Positions 1 to 6,289 of a stretch of DNA of 8,132 bases are shown one piece after another. Below the pieces are notes generated by a model, which saw only the letters and a program-made list of their open reading frames with translations, was not told the DNA's origin and made no database searches. A program made the translations under genes and the position numbers. This DNA is from Chitinophagaceae bacterium UBA2793 (lineage in GTDB: Bacteria; Bacteroidota; Bacteroidia; Chitinophagales; Chitinophagaceae). The DNA is taken from NCBI GenBank assembly GCA_002352045.1, contig DEHT01000087.1, positions 1,950 through 10,081 on the forward strand. Reading direction: 5' to 3'. Numbering within the stretch: position 1 is the first letter of the stretch; the number at the start of each line of letters is the position of its first letter.

Positions 1-47
1 ATTAAAAAATATTTCATAGCATGTGTTTAGCTACGAATATATAAACA

Positions 48-78
48 TTGTATTTTTTCACTTGTTAATGTATTGTTG
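48..78 (+). promoter_or_regulatory. possible promoter of the methyltransferase gene
   Basis: A TTG at 48-50 is followed after 20 bp by TATTGTTG (71-78) and then C, which is one mismatch from the Bacteroidota -7 box TAnnTTTG(C). The spacing fits the usual 19-23 bp. The box lies only 5 bp before the start codon at 84, so a transcript from here would be leaderless or nearly so. That may be real or may mean the true promoter lies left of the window. The rest of 1-83 is AT-rich with nothing recognisable. Confidence 0.3.
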
Positions 79-83
79 CAAAA

Positions 84-713
84 ATGAATTTGAAATCTAC
101 CATACAAGAGTTTTGCTTTGACGAAGATTGTATAAAAATTTTAGTGCCCGATTTTGAAAATCTTCAATCAGAGAAAGAGAATGATAATAATAGGGTGGTG
201 CCATTTTGGGCCAAATTATGGCCATCATCTATTGCTTTGTGTACTTATTTAATGCGGCATAAAAATTTACTGCTACATAAAAATGTTTGGGAGCTTGGTG
301 CAGGTTTAGGTTTGCCCTCGTTGTATGCTGCCCATTTTGCAAAGCATGTTGTTTGTAGCGATTATGATAACCATGCAGTAGCGATGAGTGCGGCTTCGGC
401 CAAACTAAATAACTTCAGCAATATTATTTGCAGGCATTTTGACTGGAAGCAATCTTTCGATGAAATAAATACAGATTGTGTGCTTTTAAGCGATATTAAT
501 TATGATCCATCCGACTTTAAATTTTTACTTGCTCTACTTAAATCACTCATTGAAAAAGATATCAAGATAGTATTAAGTACCCCACAGCGTCTTATGGCTA
601 AACCTTTTGTTGAACAATTATTGGCTTTTTGTGTTGATAAAACAACCATTCCCGTAAAAACTTCGAATAATACGGTAGAAATATTTATCATGCGGCTCGA
701 AAAACAGAGTTAA
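84..713 (+). CDS. METTL21-like class I SAM-dependent methyltransferase (putative protein lysine methyltransferase)
   Basis: A 209-residue seven-beta-strand methyltransferase that should transfer a methyl group from S-adenosylmethionine, probably to a protein lysine. Visible features are the aromatic entry PFWAKLWPSS (40-49), the SAM-binding motif I VWELGAGLGLPSL (68-80), an acidic motif II around SDYD (92-95), and LSDINYD (135-141), which carries the D-x-x-Y signature (D137, Y140) of the Methyltransf_16/METTL21 lysine methyltransferases. Length fits a single catalytic domain with no substrate-recruiting extension. There is no signal peptide or membrane segment, so it should be cytoplasmic. 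The ATG at 84 follows an A-rich stretch (CAAAAATG) with no Shine-Dalgarno, as is usual in this phylum. The next gene starts 92 bp downstream with its own promoter, so this one is probably transcribed alone. The substrate cannot be read from the sequence; the fold and cofactor are secure, the lysine target is an inference. Confidence 0.88.
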   Translation: MNLKSTIQEFCFDEDCIKILVPDFENLQSEKENDNNRVVPFWAKLWPSSIALCTYLMRHKNLLLHKNVWELGAGLGLPSLYAAHFAKHVVCSDYDNHAVAMSAASAKLNNFSNIICRHFDWKQSFDEINTDCVLLSDINYDPSDFKFLLALLKSLIEKDIKIVLSTPQRLMAKPFVEQLLAFCVDKTTIPVKTSNNTVEIFIMRLEKQS

Positions 714-759
714 AAATTTCGTAAAGCGTAAAATTGAACCGAGCTGTTAACAATGTTCA

Positions 760-771
760 ATGTTTAAACAT
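760..771 (+). promoter_or_regulatory. 12-bp palindrome upstream of a -7 box (candidate operator)
   Basis: ATGTTTAAACAT is a perfect 12-bp palindrome. It lies 2 bp before the -7 box at 774-781, in the spacer where a bound repressor would block the polymerase. AT-rich sequence gives such palindromes by chance fairly often, so an operator role is only a possibility. Confidence 0.25.
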
Positions 772-773
772 AA

Positions 774-781
774 TATATTTG
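774..781 (+). promoter_or_regulatory. -7 promoter box for the OB-fold membrane protein gene
   Basis: TATATTTG followed by C is an exact match to the Bacteroidota sigma-A -7 element TAnnTTTGC. It lies 24 bp before the ATG at 806, giving a short leader. No clear TTTG is seen at the -33 position, where only AACAATG occurs. The box falls inside a possible longer reading frame from a TTG codon at 734, which argues for the ATG at 806 as the true start. Confidence 0.55.
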
Positions 782-805
782 CCTCGCTATTTTAAACAAA
801 CAATT

Positions 806-1702
806 ATGAGTATAAAACAGCCGTCAACTGCCGAAAAAAAATTGGTAACCGTTGCAGCATTGGCCGCAATTGTTTGTTTCTTTTTACCCTGGGCAAACTG
901 GGCCGGAGTAAGTATTGCCGCAAAAGATATGGCCAATGGCAATTTTTTTACCGTTACCGAATCTAATTATGCTATAGCCAATCCATTTCCATCAATGGTA
1001 TGGGCAAATGCAATATTTTGGTTGATACCAGCATTGTCTTTTGTAAGTATCCTTTTTGTAATGCTTCGTAAAACATATGCCGGTTGGTATGCTGCCATTG
1101 CAGGTGCGTTTATTTTGGGACTGGCAACAGTGTATGCCTGCTTTACCAACGAATTAAAAGTGTTTAACGATTCTATTAAACTTCCTAACTCTTTGCAGGC
1201 GGCCTGGTACATATCCGTATTGGCTGCTTTGATATTGATAATGCTTGGTTGGCCTAAAAAAATATTATTGAAATTGTTGTTGCTTATTCTACCTGTTGCA
1301 ATTGCATTGGGTGCTTTTACTCAAATAAAGCAAAGCCAAATGAATGAAAATGTGGATAAGACAAGTGCGCTAAAATCCGATTATTCTGTAACGGCTGATG
1401 CGTTGATAAAAGAGTTTTTGGTATCAGACAGTGTAGCCAATTTAAAATACATCAACAAAATTGTAGAAGTAACGGGTATAATCTCTGAACTTAATTGTAC
1501 CGATACTACTGCTACACTAAACTTTGCCGACAGCACAGGCTCCTATACCATTTTTGATTTTGAAAAAGAACAGGTACCTGCTGTAAAACGATTGCAGGTT
1601 GGTAATAAGGTTACTGTAAAAGCATTGTGCAGCGGTGGTATTTACAGCGATTTGTTGGAATCAGAAACTATTTCTTTTAAACATGCCATTCTTAAACCAT
1701 AA
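806..1702 (+). CDS. membrane protein with C-terminal tRNA_anti-like OB-fold domain
   Basis: A 298-residue protein of unknown function. Five hydrophobic segments are visible (about 12-30, 66-87, 93-113, 132-149, 153-171), the last two separated only by a short GWPKK turn. A polar linker (about 173-190) leads to a C-terminal domain (about 192-295) with the pattern of the tRNA_anti-like OB-fold family: SVTADALIKEF, then ANLKYINKIVEVTG (211-224), a strand near TATLNF, and QVGNKVTVKALCSGG (264-278). In this family the fold is usually found in small lipoproteins or membrane proteins; nucleic acid binding has not been shown for most. I chose the ATG at 806 over an in-frame TTG at 734 because a good promoter box lies between them and the extra 24 residues look random. 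An odd number of membrane segments would put the two ends on opposite sides of the membrane. It is probably a single-gene unit; the role is unknown. Confidence 0.82.
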   Translation: MSIKQPSTAEKKLVTVAALAAIVCFFLPWANWAGVSIAAKDMANGNFFTVTESNYAIANPFPSMVWANAIFWLIPALSFVSILFVMLRKTYAGWYAAIAGAFILGLATVYACFTNELKVFNDSIKLPNSLQAAWYISVLAALILIMLGWPKKILLKLLLLILPVAIALGAFTQIKQSQMNENVDKTSALKSDYSVTADALIKEFLVSDSVANLKYINKIVEVTGIISELNCTDTTATLNFADSTGSYTIFDFEKEQVPAVKRLQVGNKVTVKALCSGGIYSDLLESETISFKHAILKP

Positions 1703-1704
1703 CC

Positions 1705-1721
1705 AAATTTTAAAATTTTTT
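1705..1721 (+). terminator. weak AT-only palindrome after the OB-fold gene (possible terminator)
   Basis: Right after the stop codon at 1700-1702, AAATTTTAAAATTT (1705-1718) is a perfect 14-bp palindrome running into a T stretch that ends at 1721. With no G or C in the stem it would be a poor intrinsic terminator. The rest of the gap to 1819 contains another palindrome, CTTAATTAAG (1745-1754), but no clear TAnnTTTG box for the next gene; TGAATTTT (1771-1778) is the nearest and has two mismatches. Confidence 0.2.
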
Positions 1722-1819
1722 AAACAAATACAATAATGAAATGCCTTAATTAAGAAATTCCAACCAGGGATGAATTTTAGGACATTCCATGTGACAAACA
1801 AAAAAATAAAAATATACAC

Positions 1820-2356
1820 ATGAAAAAAACAACTATTCTTTTTGCTTTAATTTTTGCCGCTGCAGGCGTATTTGCACAGGCCAAAAAAACCACTTCGGCT
1901 ACGGTTTCTTTTGATGCTTCTACAGAAGCTGACCCGGTTGCTAAGGCCGAAAACAAAACAGTGATTGCAGTACTCAATACAAAAACCGGTGCTATAGGTT
2001 TTGAAGCTGCGGTTAAAAATTTTGCATTTGAAAACAAAAGGGTAGAAGAGCATTTTAATGCAGAACGATGGTTGAACTCAGGCAAGTTTCCAACCTTTGC
2101 TTACAAAGGAAAAGTTACCGACATAACTAAAGTGAATTTCAAGAAAGATGGCACTTATGCTGTAACGGTTGAAGGTGAGTTAACGGTGAAAGAAACAACT
2201 AAACCTTTCAGTACTCCGGCAACCATTACCGTTAAGGCGGGTAAAGTAAGCGGAGCCGCAAGCTTTTCTGTTAATCTTCCGGAGTATGGAGTGATGGCCG
2301 ATGGTAAAAAAGTTTCAAAAGATGCAAAAGTTAGCGTTGCTGCCGACTTCAACTAA
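1820..2356 (+). CDS. YceI-family secreted protein
   Basis: A 178-residue exported protein of the YceI family, lipocalin-like beta barrels that bind long isoprenoid or fatty-acid-type lipids in characterised members. The N-terminus MKKTTILFALIFAAAGVFAQ is a Sec signal peptide, with likely cleavage after Gln20, placing the protein in the periplasm or outside. Family hallmarks are the segment VEEHFNAERWLNSGKFPTFAY (75-95), which corresponds to the usual 'hmqehf..yl...kyP...f' motif, then YKGKVTDI and EGELTVKETTKP (118-129), which corresponds to the 'G.LTi.g.tk.' motif. The histidine often found at the tip of the last motif is not present (VKETTKP). Length matches a single YceI domain. The ATG at 1820 directly precedes the signal peptide. 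It is convergent with the protease gene and shares a terminator with it. Ligand and physiological role cannot be told; in Bacteroidota such genes are common and often redundant. Confidence 0.88.
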   Translation: MKKTTILFALIFAAAGVFAQAKKTTSATVSFDASTEADPVAKAENKTVIAVLNTKTGAIGFEAAVKNFAFENKRVEEHFNAERWLNSGKFPTFAYKGKVTDITKVNFKKDGTYAVTVEGELTVKETTKPFSTPATITVKAGKVSGAASFSVNLPEYGVMADGKKVSKDAKVSVAADFN

Positions 2357-2379
2357 GCAAAATTTTTCATATAGCTGAA

Positions 2380-2420
2380 ATAAAAAATCCCCCGAATATT
2401 TCTTCCGGGGGATTTTTTAT
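2380..2420. terminator. bidirectional intrinsic terminator between convergent genes
   Basis: A perfect 15-bp inverted repeat (2380-2394 with 2406-2420) encloses an 11-nt loop. The stem core is TCCCCCG/CGGGGGA and each arm ends in six A or six T, so a T run follows the GC-rich stem on both strands. It begins 24 bp after the YceI stop and 12 bp after the protease stop, so it can end transcription from both sides. Confidence 0.9.
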
Positions 2421-2431
2421 GCTTTCTATTT

Positions 2432-5065
2432 CTATTGTTTCACCATTCGATGAGCACTGTTAGTTTCACCGTCCCAAATATTTAAAATATATGTGCCGGC
2501 TGCTAAATTGCCTAATTGATTTAATTGTAGGGTTTGTGTTCCTGCAGCTACTGTTTGTGATTTTGTAAAAACTACTTTGCCCGACACATCTGTTAACTTA
2601 AAGGTGAGTGTAGCCGTTTTATTTCTGTTTAGCAAAATGTTTACATGATCGGTAGCCGGGTTGGGTGTAACCAAAACTGTATTTGCTTTTACATCCCTGC
2701 GTAGTAATAATACATTTGAATATTCTATTGAGCCATCCAGGTTTATCATTTTAAGGCGATAATATTTTTTATTAGCAATGGATGCATCCTCAAACTGACT
2801 ATTAATTCTATCGGCAGCAATGCTATTGAGTTGCTCATTGATGGAAGTAAATTGGGTACCATTGAGGCTCGCTTCCAATACAACTAATTTTACAGTAGCC
2901 GCCATATCAATATTCCAATATATTTCATTAAAATTTGGTTTTACGGTACCATTAAAATTGTTTATTCTCACCGGCAGTGCAGTGCCATTCAATATTAAAT
3001 TAAAGGTTGCTTTAGTATTGTTTTCGCCATCTACAAAAATGAGGTAATTGCTGTTTGCGGCTAAGCCGGATATGGGTATCAAAAATCCATCTCCATTAAA
3101 TGATTCGCAAGCTACCGGAGTTGGAAAGGCCTGGCCCGTAGGGCAATTTGAAACCTGGTATAAGGCCAATTTAACGCCTGCATTGCTACAAAGTGCCTGA
3201 TCTGCAGGAGATGTACTATAGCCGGATACAGTTATAGAAAGATTTCCGGTTCCCGAAGTGCGAATAGGATAATAGGCTGTATTGGTTACCGGTCTGCCGG
3301 CTCCGGTACAGGTAACAGCAGTAAATTGAGGATCTACATTTTTATTGCTGGTTGCATGAACCAGGTCAAAACTTACCATGGTATTATTAGGAGTTGCAGA
3401 TGTTGGAAAACTGCCGGGGCATTCGTCTTTAGCTTCGGTGCTGGTTGATAAGGGAGTCATTTCGGTATTGAAAGGGGCAGCTACACAGGTGCCATAATTT
3501 AAACCCTTGGGTTGAATGGCGTATTGCGTACCAATATTGGCCGACCAATCTAAATTTTTTCTTGCTACACCCACTATCACTGCATAATGCATTAGTTTAG
3601 ATGGGTTCACAGCTGCATATCCACCAGATCCTGTGTATTGATAAGTGTCATTTATATGACCAAGATTTAATGCATGCCCCAATTCGTGAAGCAGTACCGT
3701 TTCCATATCTATGGTAGAGCCATCGGTTGCCGGATAACAAGGCCCATTTTCAAATGGAGTAGTTCCCGTGGAAAAACCATTGTTTCTTATGGAAATATCA
3801 AACTCCACTTTTCTCACCGCCGTTGTACCTAAGGGAGTACAGGTGGAGTTAAAAGAATAGCAAACGCCTAAAACACCAGCCGCCAAAGGAGCAAGCCCTG
3901 TGTTAGCATTGTCGAACATAATAATATTTAATCCATTTGATGGGTTAATTGCCTGCACGGTAGTGGTACCGGCTTCGGTAATATTTGCACCTTTTACTTC
4001 TTTCCAGGTTTGTAATGCTCTTTGAAAAGTTGCTTTTACGGGTGAGGCATTCAAGTCAACACCGCTTCCGGCTGTAGAGGTAGAATATAAAATGCTGTAA
4101 CCACCCAAACCATCATCGTTCATTAAATTAGATTGTGCTGTATATCCGGTAAACCCTGCTGCCAAAATACTATACAATACATTTATACCGCTTGCAGAGG
4201 TAACCGAATTTCCTAATTCATCTCTAACCTGAAATGTTCCGGTGCCAGCCCTGCTCGGCACTCTTACCTGAATTTGTGTATTGGTCCAGGAAACCATTAA
4301 TGGGTCGTTGTACGCTACTGTAAAGGGTGTTCCGCCGGTTCCATTGTTGGCGTCATCGAATAAAACGGCTGCTGTTCCGGCTGCATTACCAAAGTCGGTT
4401 CCATTTATAGTTAACAAATTTTGAGCTACATCTGCAGAGGCACCTGCTACCACATTCACCGGGGAAAAGGAAGTAATGGCCAAAGCTTCTGTTTGTACAG
4501 TGGGATGCTCGCTTATTACAAATTGCGGATCTACATCCTGGAAATTTCTTCCGGTTTTTGCAATTACTTCGGGGTACAATATATTTTTAATATTGCTGTA
4601 TTCTGCAAAAGGAGCGTCGGCAATTTTGCTGTGTAAATCGTATCTAATAAAACCCTGTGCACTGGAATATACATCCCAAAGTAAATAATTGGTAGCCGGG
4701 TTTTTTAATTGAATGCTATTGGGAAAGCAAAAAAACAACCCTGTTTCACCCACAGAAAAATCGGCTAAATCGCTGGCCTCTATTTGCTCTGTACCCACTG
4801 TGCCGCCAACGCTAAGCACTTCAATAAAAGATTCATTATTGTTTTCGCCTTTAAAAATTTTATGCAGCTTCACCCGGTTGCTGGTATAAATCATGCTATG
4901 AGCAGGATTCCAAAAAGAATGTTTGCTCACAACTGTTCCTTCCACAATAAAAGTAGATTGTTGTACTTTTTCAATTAACGATACAGGATACAATGCCTGT
5001 GAAAAAGCATGATTGAAAAGTAGTGAAGCAGTAAGAATAAATAGGAGTGTAAAAATTTTCTTCAT
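2432..5065 (-). CDS. secreted metzincin-type zinc metalloprotease with IPT/TIG domain and T9SS sorting domain
   Basis: An 877-residue exported protease. The order is: signal peptide (1 to about 22, ending FSQ); a beta-rich N-terminal domain (about 35-115) with IVEGTVV, RVKLHKIFKG and FSVGETGLFF; an IPT/TIG domain (about 195-297) starting ITSFSPV and containing LTINGTDFG; a catalytic region (about 299-525) with the zinc motif HELGHALNLGH (460-470, coded at 3656-3688) and a likely Met-turn KLMHY (Met492); a Cys-containing beta region (about 570-695); a FnIII-like stretch (697-790) ending YYRLKMINLDG; and a T9SS C-terminal sorting domain (about 795-877) with VTPNPATDHV and LAAGTYIL. Glu461 is the expected general base and His460, His464 and His470 the zinc ligands. 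Asn467 replaces the common Gly of HExxHxxGxxH, which metzincins tolerate. The product should cross the outer membrane by type IX secretion and be released or anchored at the surface. It follows ftsX by 78 bp with a large hairpin between. Substrate unknown; exact metzincin subfamily not assigned. Confidence 0.9.
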   Translation of the reverse strand: MKKIFTLLFILTASLLFNHAFSQALYPVSLIEKVQQSTFIVEGTVVSKHSFWNPAHSMIYTSNRVKLHKIFKGENNNESFIEVLSVGGTVGTEQIEASDLADFSVGETGLFFCFPNSIQLKNPATNYLLWDVYSSAQGFIRYDLHSKIADAPFAEYSNIKNILYPEVIAKTGRNFQDVDPQFVISEHPTVQTEALAITSFSPVNVVAGASADVAQNLLTINGTDFGNAAGTAAVLFDDANNGTGGTPFTVAYNDPLMVSWTNTQIQVRVPSRAGTGTFQVRDELGNSVTSASGINVLYSILAAGFTGYTAQSNLMNDDGLGGYSILYSTSTAGSGVDLNASPVKATFQRALQTWKEVKGANITEAGTTTVQAINPSNGLNIIMFDNANTGLAPLAAGVLGVCYSFNSTCTPLGTTAVRKVEFDISIRNNGFSTGTTPFENGPCYPATDGSTIDMETVLLHELGHALNLGHINDTYQYTGSGGYAAVNPSKLMHYAVIVGVARKNLDWSANIGTQYAIQPKGLNYGTCVAAPFNTEMTPLSTSTEAKDECPGSFPTSATPNNTMVSFDLVHATSNKNVDPQFTAVTCTGAGRPVTNTAYYPIRTSGTGNLSITVSGYSTSPADQALCSNAGVKLALYQVSNCPTGQAFPTPVACESFNGDGFLIPISGLAANSNYLIFVDGENNTKATFNLILNGTALPVRINNFNGTVKPNFNEIYWNIDMAATVKLVVLEASLNGTQFTSINEQLNSIAADRINSQFEDASIANKKYYRLKMINLDGSIEYSNVLLLRRDVKANTVLVTPNPATDHVNILLNRNKTATLTFKLTDVSGKVVFTKSQTVAAGTQTLQLNQLGNLAAGTYILNIWDGETNSAHRMVKQ

Positions 5066-5101
5066 ACAGTTAATTTTTTACTAAGGTAAAAAATTAACTG
5101 T
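5066..5101 (-). promoter_or_regulatory. 16-bp-stem hairpin abutting the protease start codon
   Basis: Positions 5066-5081 and 5086-5101 are perfect inverted complements around a 4-nt loop. On the - strand the structure begins 42 bases after the ftsX stop and its last paired base lies immediately before the protease ATG. The stem is AT-rich with A6/T6 tracts. It could be a weak terminator for ftsX, a structure that controls protease translation, or a protein-binding site. No TAnnTTTG box was found for the protease in the 78-bp gap, so the protease may depend on read-through past this hairpin. Confidence 0.6.
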
Positions 5102-5143
5102 GGAAAATGAATACTATATAGATTATTTGCCTAAACCTTCTGC

Positions 5144-6025
5144 TTAATACAAATCGTCGAGTTTCATCCTAAGATATTTAATTACCGAAAGATGTGTACT
5201 CACTAATGATATGGCAACTCCTAATACAATAATTAATGCAAACAGCATAAGTAAGCCGGGTGTGTCGTGTAATAATTTAAAATCGGGGATGGCGTTCTCA
5301 ATCAATTTTACACTGCCCCATACTGCTACAATAGCAATGGCCGAACTAATTAACCCGTTTACAATGGCTCTTTGATTAATTGGCCGGGCAATAAAGCCAC
5401 GGGTAGCACCTACCATTTGCATGGTTTTAATTAAAAAGCGATTGCTATACATGGCAAGGCGAATGGTATTGTCAATTGAAAAAACTACCAACACGGTAAG
5501 CAAGACAGCTACAATTAAAAAAATGATGGCGCCATTTTTTACAGCAGAACTTACTTTGGTTACGGTTTCTGTAGGAAAATCAAATTCCGAAATAACACCG
5601 GGCTGTGCCGTTTGCAGCATTTCCGCCAGCTTGTTCAAACTATCGGCCTGTACATGAGAAGCTTTTACATAAAAATCAATGCTTTCGGGCATCAATGGAT
5701 TTTCCGATAAAAATTGTTTCCAGGTACTATCGTTTTCCTTGGTATAAATTTCCAAAGCTTTTTCTTTGCTTATATACTCTACCCTGTTGGCATAAGGAAT
5801 GCCGGAAATAAATTGGCTGAGGCTGTCTATTTGTTTTTTATTGGCAGTGGGGCTAAGGTAAGCATGCACCTGTATGTTTTCTTTAAAGTAATCGCCACTT
5901 TTACGAAGGTTAAGAAAAAACCAGCCTACAATCCCAAATAAAAATAATACTAAAGCCACACCAATAATTGCGTAAGCGTAAGTGGGTTTTCCTTTTTTGC
6001 TGGATGCTTTTCCGAATTGAGCCAT
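5144..6025 (-). CDS. ftsX: cell division protein FtsX (ABC transporter-like permease)
   Basis: A 293-residue inner-membrane protein of the FtsX family. FtsX pairs with the ATPase FtsE at the division site and, in characterised bacteria, activates peptidoglycan hydrolases through its extracytoplasmic loop. The expected layout is complete: a basic cytoplasmic N-terminus (MAQFGKASSKKGK), TM1 (about 16-38), an extracytoplasmic domain (about 45-160), then TM2 (164-184), TM3 (221-241) and TM4 (257-277). The conserved cytoplasmic FtsX segment is seen as IKTMQMVGATRGFIARPI (199-216). Length is normal for the family. The start at 6025 gives the N-terminus typical of Bacteroidota FtsX and lies 2 bp from a run of 8-bp repeats. 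ftsE is not in the window. In many Bacteroidota ftsX is followed by a small DUF3098 gene and uppP; here a protease gene follows instead. The gene is divergent from leuS. Confidence 0.94.
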   Translation of the reverse strand: MAQFGKASSKKGKPTYAYAIIGVALVLFLFGIVGWFFLNLRKSGDYFKENIQVHAYLSPTANKKQIDSLSQFISGIPYANRVEYISKEKALEIYTKENDSTWKQFLSENPLMPESIDFYVKASHVQADSLNKLAEMLQTAQPGVISEFDFPTETVTKVSSAVKNGAIIFLIVAVLLTVLVVFSIDNTIRLAMYSNRFLIKTMQMVGATRGFIARPINQRAIVNGLISSAIAIVAVWGSVKLIENAIPDFKLLHDTPGLLMLFALIIVLGVAISLVSTHLSVIKYLRMKLDDLY

Positions 6026-6027
6026 TT

Positions 6028-6067
6028 TGATAATCTGATTATTTGATAATGTGATAATTTGATAAAG
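6028..6067. repeat. five tandem 8-bp TGATAATN units upstream of ftsX
   Basis: The units are TGATAATC, TGATTATT, TGATAATG, TGATAATT and TGATAAAG, all in exact 8-bp phase with no gaps. The array starts 2 bp upstream of the ftsX start codon and should lie within the ftsX 5' leader if the promoter at 6137-6144 is used. The last base of each unit varies freely and units 2 and 5 each carry one further change. It is too short and has no spacers, so it is not CRISPR. Confidence 0.85.
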
Positions 6068-6136
6068 AAAGCTTGTTGCCGGTTTTTAGCAAATGGTTTC
6101 TATTATCAAGAACTTCTTTTTGTTATTCGTTTCGGG

Positions 6137-6144
6137 CAAAAATA
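6137..6144 (-). promoter_or_regulatory. -7 promoter box for ftsX
   Basis: On the - strand this reads TATTTTTG followed by CCC, an exact TAnnTTTGC match. A TTTA at 6167-6170 (read on the - strand) lies 22 bp upstream as a possible -33 element. Transcription would start near 6130 and give a leader of roughly 105 nt that includes the octamer array. Confidence 0.55.
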
Positions 6145-6166
6145 AAGGTTTTTACCTGCTTTGCTT

Positions 6167-6174
6167 TAAATTTG
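6167..6174 (+). promoter_or_regulatory. -7 promoter box for leuS
   Basis: TAAATTTG followed by CCC is an exact TAnnTTTGC match pointing towards leuS. It is the mirror image of the ftsX box at 6137-6144. No good TTTG is seen at the -33 position. Use of this box would give leuS a leader of about 190 nt carrying the palindrome at 6188-6201 and the small reading frame at 6290-6367. Confidence 0.5.
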
Positions 6175-6187
6175 CCCACTGCTAAAA

Positions 6188-6201
6188 AACGAACAGTCGT
6201 T
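6188..6201. promoter_or_regulatory. palindrome AACGA-N4-TCGTT (possible TetR-type operator)
   Basis: AACGAACAGTCGTT has 5-bp inverted arms around ACAG and resembles operators of TetR/AcrR-family repressors, which often contain AACGA/TCGTT half-sites. It lies just downstream of the predicted leuS start of transcription, where a repressor could act as a roadblock. No tetR gene is in the window, so the assignment is speculative. Confidence 0.25.
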
Positions 6202-6289
6202 CAAATTTATTTTTATTGTTGAAACCACTGGGCTTATTTATTTGTTAAAATAAATTTTGTTACGGCAGGCTTCCCTGTTCAATAAAGAA

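Noticed and set aside
734..805. N-terminal extension of the OB-fold membrane protein from a TTG start
   Set aside because: An exact -7 promoter box lies at 774-781 inside it and the 24 added residues have no family pattern; ATG at 806 is the better start.
967..1212. 81-codon frame on the - strand inside the OB-fold protein gene
   Set aside because: Antisense shadow of a gene with clear membrane segments and a known domain.
1777..2085. 102-codon frame on the - strand
   Set aside because: It lies antisense to the well-supported YceI gene and has no recognisable domain; its length follows from the codon use of the real gene.
5421..5941. Three overlapping + strand frames opposite ftsX
   Set aside because: All are antisense to ftsX, overlap each other and show no protein pattern.
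6028..6067. Octamer array as a CRISPR or IS end
   Set aside because: Units are 8 bp with no spacers, no terminal inverted repeats and no transposase nearby.
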